The position numbers were made by a program, and so were the translations under genes. DNA of 20,725 bases from the NCBI GenBank assembly GCA_002477905.1, contig DLLB01000005.1:26370-47094 (forward strand), read 5' to 3'. Shown here one piece after another: positions 1 to 6,808 of this stretch. Position 1 is the first letter of the stretch. Every line of letters starts with the position of its first letter. This stretch comes from Clostridiales bacterium UBA7573 (GTDB taxonomy: Bacteria; Bacillota; Clostridia; Oscillospirales; CAG-272). Below the pieces are notes generated by a model. That model saw only the letters and a program-made list of their open reading frames with translations, was not told the DNA's origin and ran no database searches.

Positions 1-425
1 TGGAGGCAGGCAGAGTTGCACCGACTGCAAAAAATATGCAACCGCAGCGCATCTATGTGTTGCAGAGTGAAGAAGCGCTTGCAAAGATCAGAGCCATCAC
101 GCCATGCGCCTTCGACGCGCCGGTCGTGCTGATGCTTTGCGGCGACACCACGGAGGGATGGAAAAAGGTCGTGACAGGGGAAGATCGCACGGAAACGGAT
201 GTGGCGATCGTCACGACGCACCTGATGCTGGCGGCGGCAGAGCTTGGGCTCGGCACCTGCTGGGTGGGCAATTTTGAAACGGCAAAAGTGCAAAAGGCAT
301 TTGATCTGCCGGCGCATATTTTTCCCTATGAGCTGATGCCGCTTGGGTATCCTGCCAAAGACGCACAGCCGAGCGAACGGCATACTCTGCGTAAGCCGCT
401 TGCCGATACGGTGCGCTATCTTTAA
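1..425 (+). CDS. Nitroreductase family protein, 3' part only
   Basis: The 5' end lies outside the window. Reading in frame from base 3 gives 140 residues to the TAA at 423-425. The visible start, EAGRVAPTAKNMQP, is the FMN-binding loop seen near the N-terminus of nitroreductases (xAxxAPSAxNxQPW). The middle and C-terminal part, with DVAIVTTHLMLAAAELGLG, TCWVGNF and LMPLGYPA, matches the second half of the family: a long helix, the GLGTCWVG turn and the closing GYP motif. About 25-30 residues are probably missing at the N-terminus. Family members are cytoplasmic dimeric FMN enzymes that use NAD(P)H to reduce nitro compounds or quinones; the substrate here is unknown. An ATG at 36 is internal to the conserved loop, so it is not the true start. 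The next gene, of YmdB type, follows after 45 bases and may be co-transcribed. Confidence 0.9.
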   Translation, partial: EAGRVAPTAKNMQPQRIYVLQSEEALAKIRAITPCAFDAPVVLMLCGDTTEGWKKVVTGEDRTETDVAIVTTHLMLAAAELGLGTCWVGNFETAKVQKAFDLPAHIFPYELMPLGYPAKDAQPSERHTLRKPLADTVRYL

Positions 426-437
426 GCAAAGGACAAA

Positions 438-457
438 GCTCCGGCAAACGCCGGAGC
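438..457 (+). other. Perfect 8-bp hairpin just before the ymdB-like gene
   Basis: GCTCCGGC (438-445), loop AAAC and GCCGGAGC (450-457) form a perfect stem with a four-base loop. No T-run follows, so it is not a standard intrinsic terminator. It ends two bases before the ribosome site GGGGAG at 460-465, so it could affect mRNA stability or translation of the next gene. That role is inference. Confidence 0.5.
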
Positions 458-470
458 ATGGGGAGCGAGT

Positions 471-1244
471 ATGAAGATTCTGGCTTTGGGCGACGTCGCG
501 GGAAATGCCGCTGTGGAATATCTGCAAAAAAAATTGTTTGCTTATCGCACGGCGCAGAAAATTGATTTCTGTATTGTCAACGGCGAAAACGCTTCGTTGG
601 GAAGCGGCAACGGGATTGATCCCGAACAGGCAGACGCCTTGCTTTGCGCAGGGGCGGATGTGATTACCGGCGGCAATCACACCTTCCGCCGCAACAATTT
701 CCGCACGATGTTGGACGACTGCCTTGCGGTCTGCCGCCCTGCAAACTATCCGGATTTTGCCCCCGGTCGCGGGTATGCGACCGGATTTATCTGCGGTTAC
801 CGGATGTTGGTAATTAATGTGCTGGGACAGCTTTTCACGGAAGCGGTGGACGATCCGTTTATGGCAATCGAACGGATTCTTGCACGGGAAGCGGGACACT
901 ATGACATTTGCGCACTGGACATTCACGCGGAGGCAACTGCGGAAAAAGCGGCAATTGCCCGCTATTTTGACGGGAAAATTCCGGTGATCTTCGGTACGCA
1001 TACGCATGTGCAGACTGCCGATGCCCGCATTTTACCCAAAGGGAGCGGCTTTTTGACTGACCTCGGTATGTGCGGTGCTGTGGATTCGATTTTGGGTGTG
1101 CAAAGCGATGTGATCGTGGAAAAAATGCGAACTAAGCTCCCTGTGCGATTTTGCGCCGCACAGGGCGCGGTGGAGGCGCAGGGTGCGATCTTTACGCTGA
1201 ATGCGGATTTTCGCTGCGAGAGCGTGACAGCCGTCCGATTCTGA
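471..1244 (+). CDS. ymdB: YmdB-type metallophosphoesterase (TIGR00282 family)
   Basis: A 257-residue cytoplasmic protein, close to the usual length of about 260. The dinuclear-metal phosphoesterase motifs are all visible: GD at residues 7-8, NGEN at 37-40, GGNHTF at 67-72, DIHAEAT at 150-156 and GTHTHVQTAD at 175-184. The family-specific tail TDLGMCGAVDSILG follows. Characterised YmdB of Bacillus subtilis is a 2',3'-cyclic nucleotide phosphodiesterase that affects biofilm, motility and sporulation choices; carrying that role over to this organism is inference. GGGGAG lies seven bases before the ATG. It follows the nitroreductase gene and ends six bases from the stop of the convergent gene on the other strand. 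YmdB in Bacillus sits near rny, which is not seen here. Confidence 0.9.
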   Translation: MKILALGDVAGNAAVEYLQKKLFAYRTAQKIDFCIVNGENASLGSGNGIDPEQADALLCAGADVITGGNHTFRRNNFRTMLDDCLAVCRPANYPDFAPGRGYATGFICGYRMLVINVLGQLFTEAVDDPFMAIERILAREAGHYDICALDIHAEATAEKAAIARYFDGKIPVIFGTHTHVQTADARILPKGSGFLTDLGMCGAVDSILGVQSDVIVEKMRTKLPVRFCAAQGAVEAQGAIFTLNADFRCESVTAVRF

Positions 1245-1250
1245 GGCGGC

Positions 1251-1943
1251 TTACAATAACAGGAGCAATGCCCCAAGCGCGAGTAACGTCTGTTCCTCCG
1301 CGCCCTCTGCGGATAACAACAGAAGTAGGGCGCACAAAAGCAGTTCTTCCGTGCCGATCCCGTGTCCGGAGAGCATTTTCTGCAAAGCGGATACGGACTG
1401 CGACGGTTTTTCCGGCTCGACCGGTGTAGCAGCCGGTGCGGATGCCAGCACCGAAACGGATGTCGCGGAAATGGGCGGCGTAGGGAAATTTGCCGGACGT
1501 TCTCTTGCCTGCATGGCTTTTTCCACGAAATCAGGATCCGGTTCTTTGGTAAAATACGCCTGCGCCATGGCGGATAATCCGCTGCCATGCAGATTGGCAG
1601 GCGGCTGTGTCTGTGGTTTTGCGGCAAAACGTCCGACCGGTTCCGTAGGGGAACCCGCCTTTCCGGACATACCGGAGACAGAAGTCTGCGGTTTTTGTCT
1701 TGCCGGCGCACGCCCTTCGGAAAACGCCTCCGCGCCCTGCGGGCTGTCGCAAGGGGCGGGACGGTGCGGCGGTGTGAAATCACAGGACGGCATCGGCGTA
1801 CTCGGCGGCATGTATGCCTGCGGCGGGAGTTCTTCTCCCTCTTTGGTGTAAGCGGTGCCGCAATAGTTGGGCGGAAGTGTGACTTTGCGCCAGCCGTTCA
1901 ACTCCTTTTCGGTAGCGGACGGACGCTTTTCTTCAGATGCCAA
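1251..1943 (-). CDS. Unrecognised proline-rich protein with leucine-rich hydrophobic C-terminus
   Basis: A 230-residue protein I cannot assign to a named family. The start is TTG at 1943: AAAGGAGGGG lies seven bases upstream, inside the 3' end of the preceding gene, and no ATG is nearby. Residues 1-60 contain WRKVTLPPNYCGTAYTKEGE and then proline-rich sequence. Residues 60-195 are low-complexity (P, A, S, K, E) and probably disordered. The last ~33 residues hold two short leucine stretches, ELLLCALLLLLS and LLALGALLLLL, split by an acidic spacer; the second ends exactly at the C-terminus. This looks like a membrane-inserting or self-assembling tail, not a normal signal anchor. It is the last gene of a three-gene minus-strand cassette and overlaps the previous gene by 11 bases, so translation is probably coupled. 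Confidence 0.75.
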   Translation of the reverse strand: MASEEKRPSATEKELNGWRKVTLPPNYCGTAYTKEGEELPPQAYMPPSTPMPSCDFTPPHRPAPCDSPQGAEAFSEGRAPARQKPQTSVSGMSGKAGSPTEPVGRFAAKPQTQPPANLHGSGLSAMAQAYFTKEPDPDFVEKAMQARERPANFPTPPISATSVSVLASAPAATPVEPEKPSQSVSALQKMLSGHGIGTEELLLCALLLLLSAEGAEEQTLLALGALLLLL

Positions 1944-2304
1944 CAGAGTCCCCTCCTTTACTGAGTAATCCGGACGCGCGTGCCGCGTCCATCACTTGTA
2001 ATACCTGCAATACGGCGTCCATTTTCTTTTGTCGCTCTGAACCGAGATACGGACGGAGCGCAAGCAACAGCCGTTTGCGGTTTTCCGCTTCCCGATCCGT
2101 GCGCGGCGGCGCAGACGCTTCCACAGCAGGTTGCGCTGTCTGAGACAGGACCGGCGCGGATGCCGGCGTCTCCGGTTCGGTTGGCTTTTCAGACGGCTGA
2201 CGTAAAAAGGACGACGCGGCGGACAGAACCTTTTCCATCATACCCGGTTGACCGAGTAATTTGGTGATCAGCTCCATACCGCCTGTTTCTTCCGGTGATG
2301 CCAT
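1933..2304 (-). CDS. Unrecognised small protein, middle gene of three-gene cassette
   Basis: A 123-residue protein of unknown function. I chose the ATG at 2304, where the protein begins MASPEETGGMELITKL, because AAAGGGGG precedes it at a usable distance. The longer upstream reading would run into the preceding gene without a better ribosome site. An N-terminal helical part (ELITKLLGQPGMMEKVLSAA) is followed by a proline/alanine-rich linker (~45-75). A basic helical C-terminal part carries ENRKRLLLALRPYLGSERQK and DAVLQVLQVMDAARASGLL. The RxxLLxALRPYL pattern looks family-like but I cannot name it. No signal peptide or membrane segment is visible, so it is probably cytoplasmic. It starts 25 bases after the 80-residue gene ends and its 3' end overlaps the next gene. 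Confidence 0.75.
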   Translation of the reverse strand: MASPEETGGMELITKLLGQPGMMEKVLSAASSFLRQPSEKPTEPETPASAPVLSQTAQPAVEASAPPRTDREAENRKRLLLALRPYLGSERQKKMDAVLQVLQVMDAARASGLLSKGGDSVGI

Positions 2305-2329
2305 AAACGAAAATTCCCCCTTTCGGCTG

Positions 2330-2572
2330 TCAGGAGGGCAGCTGATCGAGCAGTTTGGTGATATTTTCTTCCCCAATGGCGGAAGCCACACGGGCAAGTT
2401 CTTCCTCGGTCACACTGTCCAGTTTCTTTTTGATTTTTCCGGCATAGCTGCTGAGGATGGCGGCACGCATCTCGCTCATGCCCATCTGTCGGGCAGCCTG
2501 CCGTAAAAACTGTTTTAATTCCGCTTCGCTCATATTGCGGAGCCTTGCTAATTTCGCGGAGTCAAGTTGCAT
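2330..2572 (-). CDS. Unrecognised 80-residue helical protein, first gene of cassette
   Basis: Starts MQLDSAKLARLRNMSEAELK with a very strong ribosome site (GGAGAGAGGAGGGGG) ending six bases before the ATG at 2572. It appears fully alpha-helical, charged and soluble: the ARQMGMSEMRAAILSSYAG and SVTEEELARVASAIGEENI segments suggest a small helical bundle. There is no signal peptide, no metal site and no helix-turn-helix I can defend. It shares short helical patterns (an ITKLL segment) with the next gene, which may mean distant relatedness or only similar helix composition. It opens a minus-strand operon of three genes that diverges from the phosphodiesterase gene at 2645. Confidence 0.75.
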   Translation of the reverse strand: MQLDSAKLARLRNMSEAELKQFLRQAARQMGMSEMRAAILSSYAGKIKKKLDSVTEEELARVASAIGEENITKLLDQLPS

Positions 2573-2594
2573 GGGAACCCCCTCCTCTCTCCTT

Positions 2595-2622
2595 TATCCT
2601 ATTCGCTTTCCTTGCAAGCGGT
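2595..2622 (-). promoter_or_regulatory. Candidate promoter of the three-gene cassette (sigma-K-like layout)
   Basis: On the minus strand AC (2621-2622) is followed after exactly 17 bases by AATAGGATA (2595-2603). The Bacillus sigma-K consensus is AC-N16/17-CATANNNTA, so this matches apart from the first base of the -10. The same 9-mer ATAGGATAA and the same spacing occur before the small gene at 3902. A sigma-A reading (TTCACC, 18 bases, TAGGAT) is weak. The start site would lie about 15-20 bases before the ATG. Confidence 0.3.
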
Positions 2623-2644
2623 GAAACATAACGAGGTGAATGAT

Positions 2645-3136
2645 TTGAAAATTCTGATTTGTTCGGATTCACATGGACGTCGGGATCTGCTTGCGGCATT
2701 GACAAAAATGCATCCGGATGCCGACAAGCTGTGGTTTCTCGGAGACGGACTGCGGGATCTCTGCGCGGTAAGCGAGCAAAATTCTGCGCTCTCTGTCACG
2801 GCGGTGAGAGGAAATAATGATTGGGCGGATTTCGACACGCCGTATACTTCGCTGTGTGCCGCGCAAGCTGTACGGGCACTGCTGTGTCATGGGCATACTT
2901 TTCATGTGAAAAGCGGACTTTCGCCGCTTTTGGAGGCGGGTGCGGCGGCTGGCGCTGATCTTGTTCTGTATGGACATACGCATCGGCAGGCTTTGGAGCG
3001 CTTTTCCTCGGACGAGATTCCCGCCTTGAAAAAACCGCTGATCCTGCTCAATCCGGGGGCACTTTGCGAACGGCAATTTGCCATTGTAGAAATCCTGCCG
3101 GACGGCAAACTTTACATCAATCCCACCTCGTTTTGA
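2645..3136 (+). CDS. YfcE/MJ0936-type metallophosphodiesterase
   Basis: A 163-residue cytoplasmic calcineurin-like phosphoesterase. Metal-ligand motifs are in order: SDSHG (D8, H10), LGDG (D34), GNND (56-59), CHGH (81-84) and YGHTHR (109-114). The closing LINPGA-type block is present as LLNPGALCER. I chose the TTG at 2645 because GAGG sits about eight bases upstream and the protein then opens with MKILICSDSHG, the family's usual start. An in-frame ATG at 2567 would add 26 unrelated residues and overlap the divergent gene. Relatives hydrolyse phosphodiesters in vitro; the natural substrate is not clear. The membrane-protein gene follows 27 bases later, probably in the same operon. Confidence 0.88.
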   Translation: MKILICSDSHGRRDLLAALTKMHPDADKLWFLGDGLRDLCAVSEQNSALSVTAVRGNNDWADFDTPYTSLCAAQAVRALLCHGHTFHVKSGLSPLLEAGAAAGADLVLYGHTHRQALERFSSDEIPALKKPLILLNPGALCERQFAIVEILPDGKLYINPTSF

Positions 3137-3163
3137 AAACGACGGTGATGAGAGGAGGAAATT

Positions 3164-3730
3164 ATGTTTTACTGCCCCAAAAAACAAAATGCCGCCTGCG
3201 TGGTGATCCCGGTCATGCTGGGCGTCATCGGCATTACGGCAATCGGTTTTTCCTTTTACTATCCGCATCTTTCCTATCCCGTAATTTATCAGGTGCTTGC
3301 GGTGATCTGTCTTGTGTTTGCGGTTCAGATCGCATCCCGCTATGCGCTCAGCGTACCGATGTATGAACTGACCGATCCGAAAGAACCGGAGCATCCGTGC
3401 GGACTTCTGCGGGTGGATTTTGAACAGGGAAGACGGAAAAAGCGGCAATGCGAATTGGAGCTTACCACTGCGGTTGCGTTGATTCCGAAAGAACAGGCGG
3501 CGCAGTGGGAACGGGAGCACCAGAAGCCGCATACCATATTCAAATATCAGCGGAATTTGTTTGCCAAGGACGCATATCGGCTGTATGCGCAGGCAGAGGA
3601 AGCAACCATCGCGCTGGATCTGGAAATCTCGGACGAACGGTTTTATCTGTTGCTTGCCCAAAGAATTTCCGACAGCGGCAAAACGCCGCCTGTACCGCCC
3701 GAAACAGAGGCGCCGGATCTCACCGCGTGA
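3164..3730 (+). CDS. Unrecognised membrane protein with two N-terminal helices
   Basis: A 188-residue protein with AGAGGAGGAAATT in front of its ATG. After a short polar start (MFYCPKKQNAA) come two hydrophobic segments, about 11-32 and 37-58, in a hairpin arrangement. The rest (about 60-188) is polar and probably cytoplasmic, with a basic cluster GRRKKRQ and mixed helix and strand. The C-terminus is proline/acid-rich. This resembles small clostridial membrane proteins with a PH-like or sheet-rich cytoplasmic part, but I cannot name a family. It lies downstream of the phosphodiesterase gene in a likely two-gene operon and converges on the minus-strand microprotein gene. Confidence 0.75.
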   Translation: MFYCPKKQNAACVVIPVMLGVIGITAIGFSFYYPHLSYPVIYQVLAVICLVFAVQIASRYALSVPMYELTDPKEPEHPCGLLRVDFEQGRRKKRQCELELTTAVALIPKEQAAQWEREHQKPHTIFKYQRNLFAKDAYRLYAQAEEATIALDLEISDERFYLLLAQRISDSGKTPPVPPETEAPDLTA

Positions 3731-3752
3731 GCGGGAAGCTTCCGTCCGGTAT

Positions 3753-3790
3753 AAAAAAACTTTGTACGGGGAAAGATTCCCCGTACAAAG
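3753..3790 (-). terminator. Intrinsic terminator of the microprotein gene
   Basis: A perfect 12-bp stem, CTTTGTACGGGG (3760-3771) with CCCCGTACAAAG (3779-3790), has a seven-base loop. On the minus strand it is followed by seven T residues (A-run at 3753-3759). On the plus strand no T-run follows, so it serves the minus-strand gene at 3807-3902. It may only weakly slow transcripts of the convergent membrane-protein gene. Confidence 0.85.
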
Positions 3791-3806
3791 CCTGCATTGC
3801 ATAGAC

Positions 3807-3902
3807 TCAGTTGTTGTTGCAGCAGCAGCAGGAAATGAGGATCAGAGCCAGGATGATCCACCAAATGTTGGAATCGTCGAGCAGATTACATAAGCAGTTC
3901 AT
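3807..3902 (-). CDS. 31-residue cysteine-rich membrane microprotein
   Basis: ATG at 3902 and TGA at 3807-3809 encode 31 residues. The N-terminus MNCLCNLLDDSN has two cysteines and an acidic pair. A hydrophobic stretch IWWIILALILIS (residues 13-24) follows, then four consecutive cysteines and three asparagines at the end. GGAGG lies eight bases before the ATG, and a strong terminator follows the stop within about 16 bases, so this is a well-formed single gene despite its size. Short CLCNLF...CCC proteins of this type are, from memory, common and usually unannotated in Clostridia; no function is established. The hydrophobic segment is just long enough to sit in a membrane, with cysteines at both ends that could bind metal, be oxidised or be acylated. 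That last point is inference. Confidence 0.75.
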   Translation of the reverse strand: MNCLCNLLDDSNIWWIILALILISCCCCNNN

Positions 3903-3932
3903 ACGATCGTCCTCCGTATCTTTTATAGTCGT

Positions 3933-3954
3933 CGGAAAGGAATTTCCCTTTCCG
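3933..3954. other. 8-bp hairpin in the leader between microprotein gene and hprK
   Basis: CGGAAAGG (3933-3940), a six-base AATTTC loop and CCTTTCCG (3947-3954) form a perfect stem. It lies in the probable 5' leader of the minus-strand microprotein gene, and upstream of hprK on the plus strand. Neither side has a proper T-run, so I do not call it a terminator. The remainder of the 3903-4064 gap shows no further gene. Confidence 0.4.
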
Positions 3955-3958
3955 TTCT

Positions 3959-3986
3959 TATCCTATGCGAAATAACCGCGCGGGGT
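3959..3986 (-). promoter_or_regulatory. Candidate sigma-K-like promoter of the microprotein gene
   Basis: On the minus strand AC (3985-3986) is followed after 17 bases by CATAGGATA (3959-3967). This is a full match to the Bacillus sigma-K pattern AC-N17-CATANNNTA. Such short patterns occur by chance, but the same ATAGGATAA with the same spacing precedes the cassette at 2572. Transcription would start near 3950, about 50 bases before the ATG. Confidence 0.3.
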
Positions 3987-4064
3987 TCTTTCTGGGGCGG
4001 GCGCCCTCTCCCGTGCGAAACCTGCGAATTTCAGAAAACAGCGGAAAAGGAGATATTTGCTTCT

Positions 4065-5012
4065 ATGGAAACGCAACTTTACAGTGTAAAACTCTCAAAA
4101 CTGATTACAAAATTTTCTTTGCAGTCCATCTGGCTTCCGGAAGATGACCGCGAAATCACCTGCCCCGATGTGAACCGTCCGGGATTGCCGCTCAGCGGAT
4201 TCTTTGATATGTTTGCACCCGAACGCATTCAGATTATCGGCAGACATGAATATCAATATATGAAAACGCTTTCCGCAGAGGAACGGTATCATGCCGCAGA
4301 CCGGTTTCTGGCACAGCATCCGTCTGCCGTGATCTTGACTTCCTCCTTGGTCTTGCCGGAGGAATTTGTTGCCTGCGCGCAGAAATACGCGGTTCCGGTG
4401 CTTGGCACCTCGCGCCGTACTTCCGAATTCATGGCAATGCTGATTTCCTATCTGCATGTGGAGCTTGCGCCGCGCATTACCCGCCACGGGGTGTTTGTGG
4501 AGGTGTACGGCGAGGGGATTTTGATGCTTGGCGACAGCGGAATCGGGAAAAGCGAAACGGCAATCGAACTGGTCAAGCGCGGTCACCGGCTGATCGCGGA
4601 TGACGCGGTGGAGCTGAAGCGCGTTTCCGACCATACGTTGGTCGGCAGTGCGCCGGAAATGATTCGCCATTATGTGGAACTGCGCGGGATCGGGATCATT
4701 GATGTCAAGCGGATCTTCGGTATGGGCGCGATTATGGAAACGGGCACGGTGAATATGATTATCAGTCTGGAGCCGTGGGAACAGGGAAAAATGTATGACC
4801 GATTGGGGTTGGATACGCAGTATACCGATATTATGGGCATCAAAATCCCCACGACTGTCATTCCGGTCAAGCCCGGGCGAAACCTTGCCGTGATTTTGGA
4901 AATTGCCGCGATGAATAACCGGCAGAAGAAGCTCGGCTATGATACGGCGGTGGAATTCAACAAGCGATTGATGCGGCATATGCGCGGCGAACCGCTGGAA
5001 GAAGATGACTGA
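4065..5012 (+). CDS. hprK: HPr kinase/phosphorylase
   Basis: A 315-residue cytoplasmic enzyme of the usual length. It phosphorylates and dephosphorylates Ser46 of HPr, the step that drives CcpA-dependent catabolite repression in Bacillota. The N-terminal domain covers about 1-130. The C-terminal kinase domain has ITRHG (H141), the P-loop GDSGIGKSE (156-164, K162), IADD (D179, D180) and the family signature ELRGIGIIDVKRIFGMGAI (205-223). A C-terminal PVKPGRN segment (268-273) fits as well. All expected catalytic residues are present. AAAAGGAG lies about 12 bases before the ATG, slightly far. No HPr gene is in the window. It seems to be transcribed alone or with the HtrA gene; only a very small hairpin separates them. 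Confidence 0.97.
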   Translation: METQLYSVKLSKLITKFSLQSIWLPEDDREITCPDVNRPGLPLSGFFDMFAPERIQIIGRHEYQYMKTLSAEERYHAADRFLAQHPSAVILTSSLVLPEEFVACAQKYAVPVLGTSRRTSEFMAMLISYLHVELAPRITRHGVFVEVYGEGILMLGDSGIGKSETAIELVKRGHRLIADDAVELKRVSDHTLVGSAPEMIRHYVELRGIGIIDVKRIFGMGAIMETGTVNMIISLEPWEQGKMYDRLGLDTQYTDIMGIKIPTTVIPVKPGRNLAVILEIAAMNNRQKKLGYDTAVEFNKRLMRHMRGEPLEEDD

Positions 5013-5117
5013 AAAAAGCGGCTTTTGTCGGAAGAATAGGCAGAAGCTCGGATAAATGTTTTGAAAAATATTGAAAAAACGTCGGAAAATCATCATATAT
5101 CAGTCACATTTTTCAGT

Positions 5118-5123
5118 TATAAT
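5118..5123 (+). promoter_or_regulatory. Candidate -10 element for the HtrA gene
   Basis: TATAAT sits 45 bases before the ATG in the 155-base gap after hprK. The sequence 16-18 bases upstream (around 5094-5101) is AT-rich but is not a recognisable -35, so the promoter is only tentative. The rest of this gap contains nothing else I can support. Confidence 0.3.
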
Positions 5124-5167
5124 GTACATACGCAATCAGGATCAACACATGAAAGGCAGGAACACCG

Positions 5168-6643
5168 ATGATGGAAGATCAGAATTACGAAACCAATCAT
5201 CCGATAGAACCGACGGAGGCAGGCGGCGTACAAAATCCCGATGCTCCTATTGAAGAAACGGGCGCGCCGCAGGCACAGCAGTCCCATCCGGATGCGGACG
5301 ATGCAGGCGCACAAGATCCGCACGCGGCAGAGCCGATCTGTGTCTATGCGGCAGAGAATGATACGAAAAGCGGCGCGGACGAGGAAAGAAAACCTTTCGC
5401 AAAAGCCTGCGGCACATCCGGAAAAAAAGCCGGTGGCAACAGCCGCGGCGCACTGATTGTTACTTCGGTACTGCTGTTGATGGCATTGCTCACCTGTGGG
5501 ATTCTCGGCGGCTATGCCTATGCCATGGCACATAAAAGTCCGGATGTGGTAACGCCGAGCGCCATTATTTATCAGACCAAAGAAGTGGAATCCAATCCCG
5601 GTAAAACGGTGACGGAAACGGATGTGGAGATTGCAGTGGAGCGCAGTTACGGCTCTGTTGTCAACATTTTGGTTTCCACAAGTGACAGCGAGCAGGCAAG
5701 CGGTGCAGGAAGCGGCGTAATCTACGGAAAAATGATTCATTCCGAGACGTCTGCCGGTATCGGATATTATATCGTCACCAACTATCATGTCATTGACGGC
5801 GCAAAGAAAATCATCCTGGAAATGCCGGATGATGCACAGGCGGAGGCGCAAACGGTTGGCTATGATGTAGAAAGCGACCTTGCGGTTTTGAAAGTGGAAA
5901 CGTCGGCGGAATATACGCCGGTTTCTCTTGGAAAAACCGACAGCCTGAAGCTTGGTTCCACCGTGATTGCGATCGGGAATGCGCTTGGAAAACTCGGCAG
6001 AAGTGTGACCAAGGGTATCTTAAGCTCCACCGCACGGGAACTGGAGGTAGAAGGCATCACGATGACCTTGTTCCAGGTGGACGCGGCAATCAATCCCGGA
6101 AACTCCGGCGGCGGATTATTCAATCTCAACGGCGAGCTAGTGGGAATTGTCAATGCAAAATCCGTCGGCAGCAGTGTAGACGGCATTGGATTTGCCATTC
6201 CGATTGATACGGTGCAAACCAATGTGGAACAGATTCTGAAACAGGGGTATGTCAGCGGCAGAGCACAGCTTGGCGTCACGGTTTTGACGTATGATTCCAC
6301 TTATGCGTATACCAATAAAGAATATTTGACGACGCTGGAGAAAAATTATCCGGGTATTTCGGAGCATCTCTCTCCGAGCGGATTGTATATTGTCAGCGGC
6401 ACGGGCGATCTTGCTTTCGGGGATTATCTCTACGCGGTCAAACATGCGGGAGAAGCGGATTCCGCTTATCAGAAGCTCACCTCGACCAGTGATCTGCGCG
6501 GATTTCTTGCAACCTGCAAGCCCGGCGAAGAAGTGGATGTGATCGTACTGCGTTATAAATACGAGACGATCTTCGGAAACAAAAAGGAATGGACAGCCAG
6601 CAGCGTGACCGTTCGCATTACGTTAACGGAAAAGCACGCATAA
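5168..6643 (+). CDS. Membrane-anchored HtrA/DegP-type serine protease (family S1C)
   Basis: A 491-residue envelope quality-control protease. Residues 1-92 are an acidic, proline/alanine-rich cytoplasmic tail. One transmembrane helix (about 94-120) anchors the protein, and the protease domain lies outside the cell. The trypsin-like triad is complete: H207 in TNYHVIDG, D237 in ESDLAVLKV and S313 in NPGNSGGGLFN. The C-terminal part (about 365-491) sits where a PDZ domain is expected and has a PDZ-like end, SDLRGFLATCKPGEEVDVIV, but it is divergent. Start: two consecutive ATGs at 5168 and 5171 after a modest GGCAGG site. An intrinsic terminator follows the stop. HtrA homologues degrade or refold damaged exported proteins, which fits the downstream operon that ends with a foldase-like lipoprotein. 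Confidence 0.93.
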   Translation: MMEDQNYETNHPIEPTEAGGVQNPDAPIEETGAPQAQQSHPDADDAGAQDPHAAEPICVYAAENDTKSGADEERKPFAKACGTSGKKAGGNSRGALIVTSVLLLMALLTCGILGGYAYAMAHKSPDVVTPSAIIYQTKEVESNPGKTVTETDVEIAVERSYGSVVNILVSTSDSEQASGAGSGVIYGKMIHSETSAGIGYYIVTNYHVIDGAKKIILEMPDDAQAEAQTVGYDVESDLAVLKVETSAEYTPVSLGKTDSLKLGSTVIAIGNALGKLGRSVTKGILSSTARELEVEGITMTLFQVDAAINPGNSGGGLFNLNGELVGIVNAKSVGSSVDGIGFAIPIDTVQTNVEQILKQGYVSGRAQLGVTVLTYDSTYAYTNKEYLTTLEKNYPGISEHLSPSGLYIVSGTGDLAFGDYLYAVKHAGEADSAYQKLTSTSDLRGFLATCKPGEEVDVIVLRYKYETIFGNKKEWTASSVTVRITLTEKHA

Positions 6644-6695
6644 TCGGCGCACTTTTACAGAAAAAAACACGCAGAGAGCGATCGTGGATTCCCGC

Positions 6696-6732
6696 AAAGA
6701 GGGGGACTTTGGAAGAAGCCTCCCTCTTTTTT
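6696..6732 (+). terminator. Intrinsic terminator after the HtrA gene
   Basis: AAAGAGGG (6696-6703) pairs with CCCTCTTT (6722-6729), with T residues through 6732. It lies 50 bases after the stop codon and separates the protease gene from the ABC transporter operon. Confidence 0.8.
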
Positions 6733-6808
6733 ATACATTTTCGGGTGAAATTTGCTTGTAAAATCAGTAAAAACGCCGGACGTTCAAGATTTATTTATAA
6801 TTAAGTGG

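Noticed and set aside
962..1783. Minus-strand open frame of 273 residues overlapping ymdB and the proline-rich gene
   Set aside because: It overlaps two better-supported genes, is very rich in arginine and proline, and has no ribosome site that decides for it.
2669..3802. Long minus-strand open frame (377 residues) opposite the YfcE-type and membrane-protein genes
   Set aside because: It is arginine/cysteine-rich, has no family motif, and lies antisense to two genes with good motifs and ribosome sites.
5014..5026. Small hairpin AAAAGC-G-GCTTTT just after hprK as a terminator
   Set aside because: The stem is short, AT-rich and has a one-base loop with only four T residues, too weak to call.
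4095..5096. Long minus-strand open frame (333 residues) opposite hprK
   Set aside because: It mirrors the codons of hprK, is histidine/arginine-rich, and has no recognisable domain.
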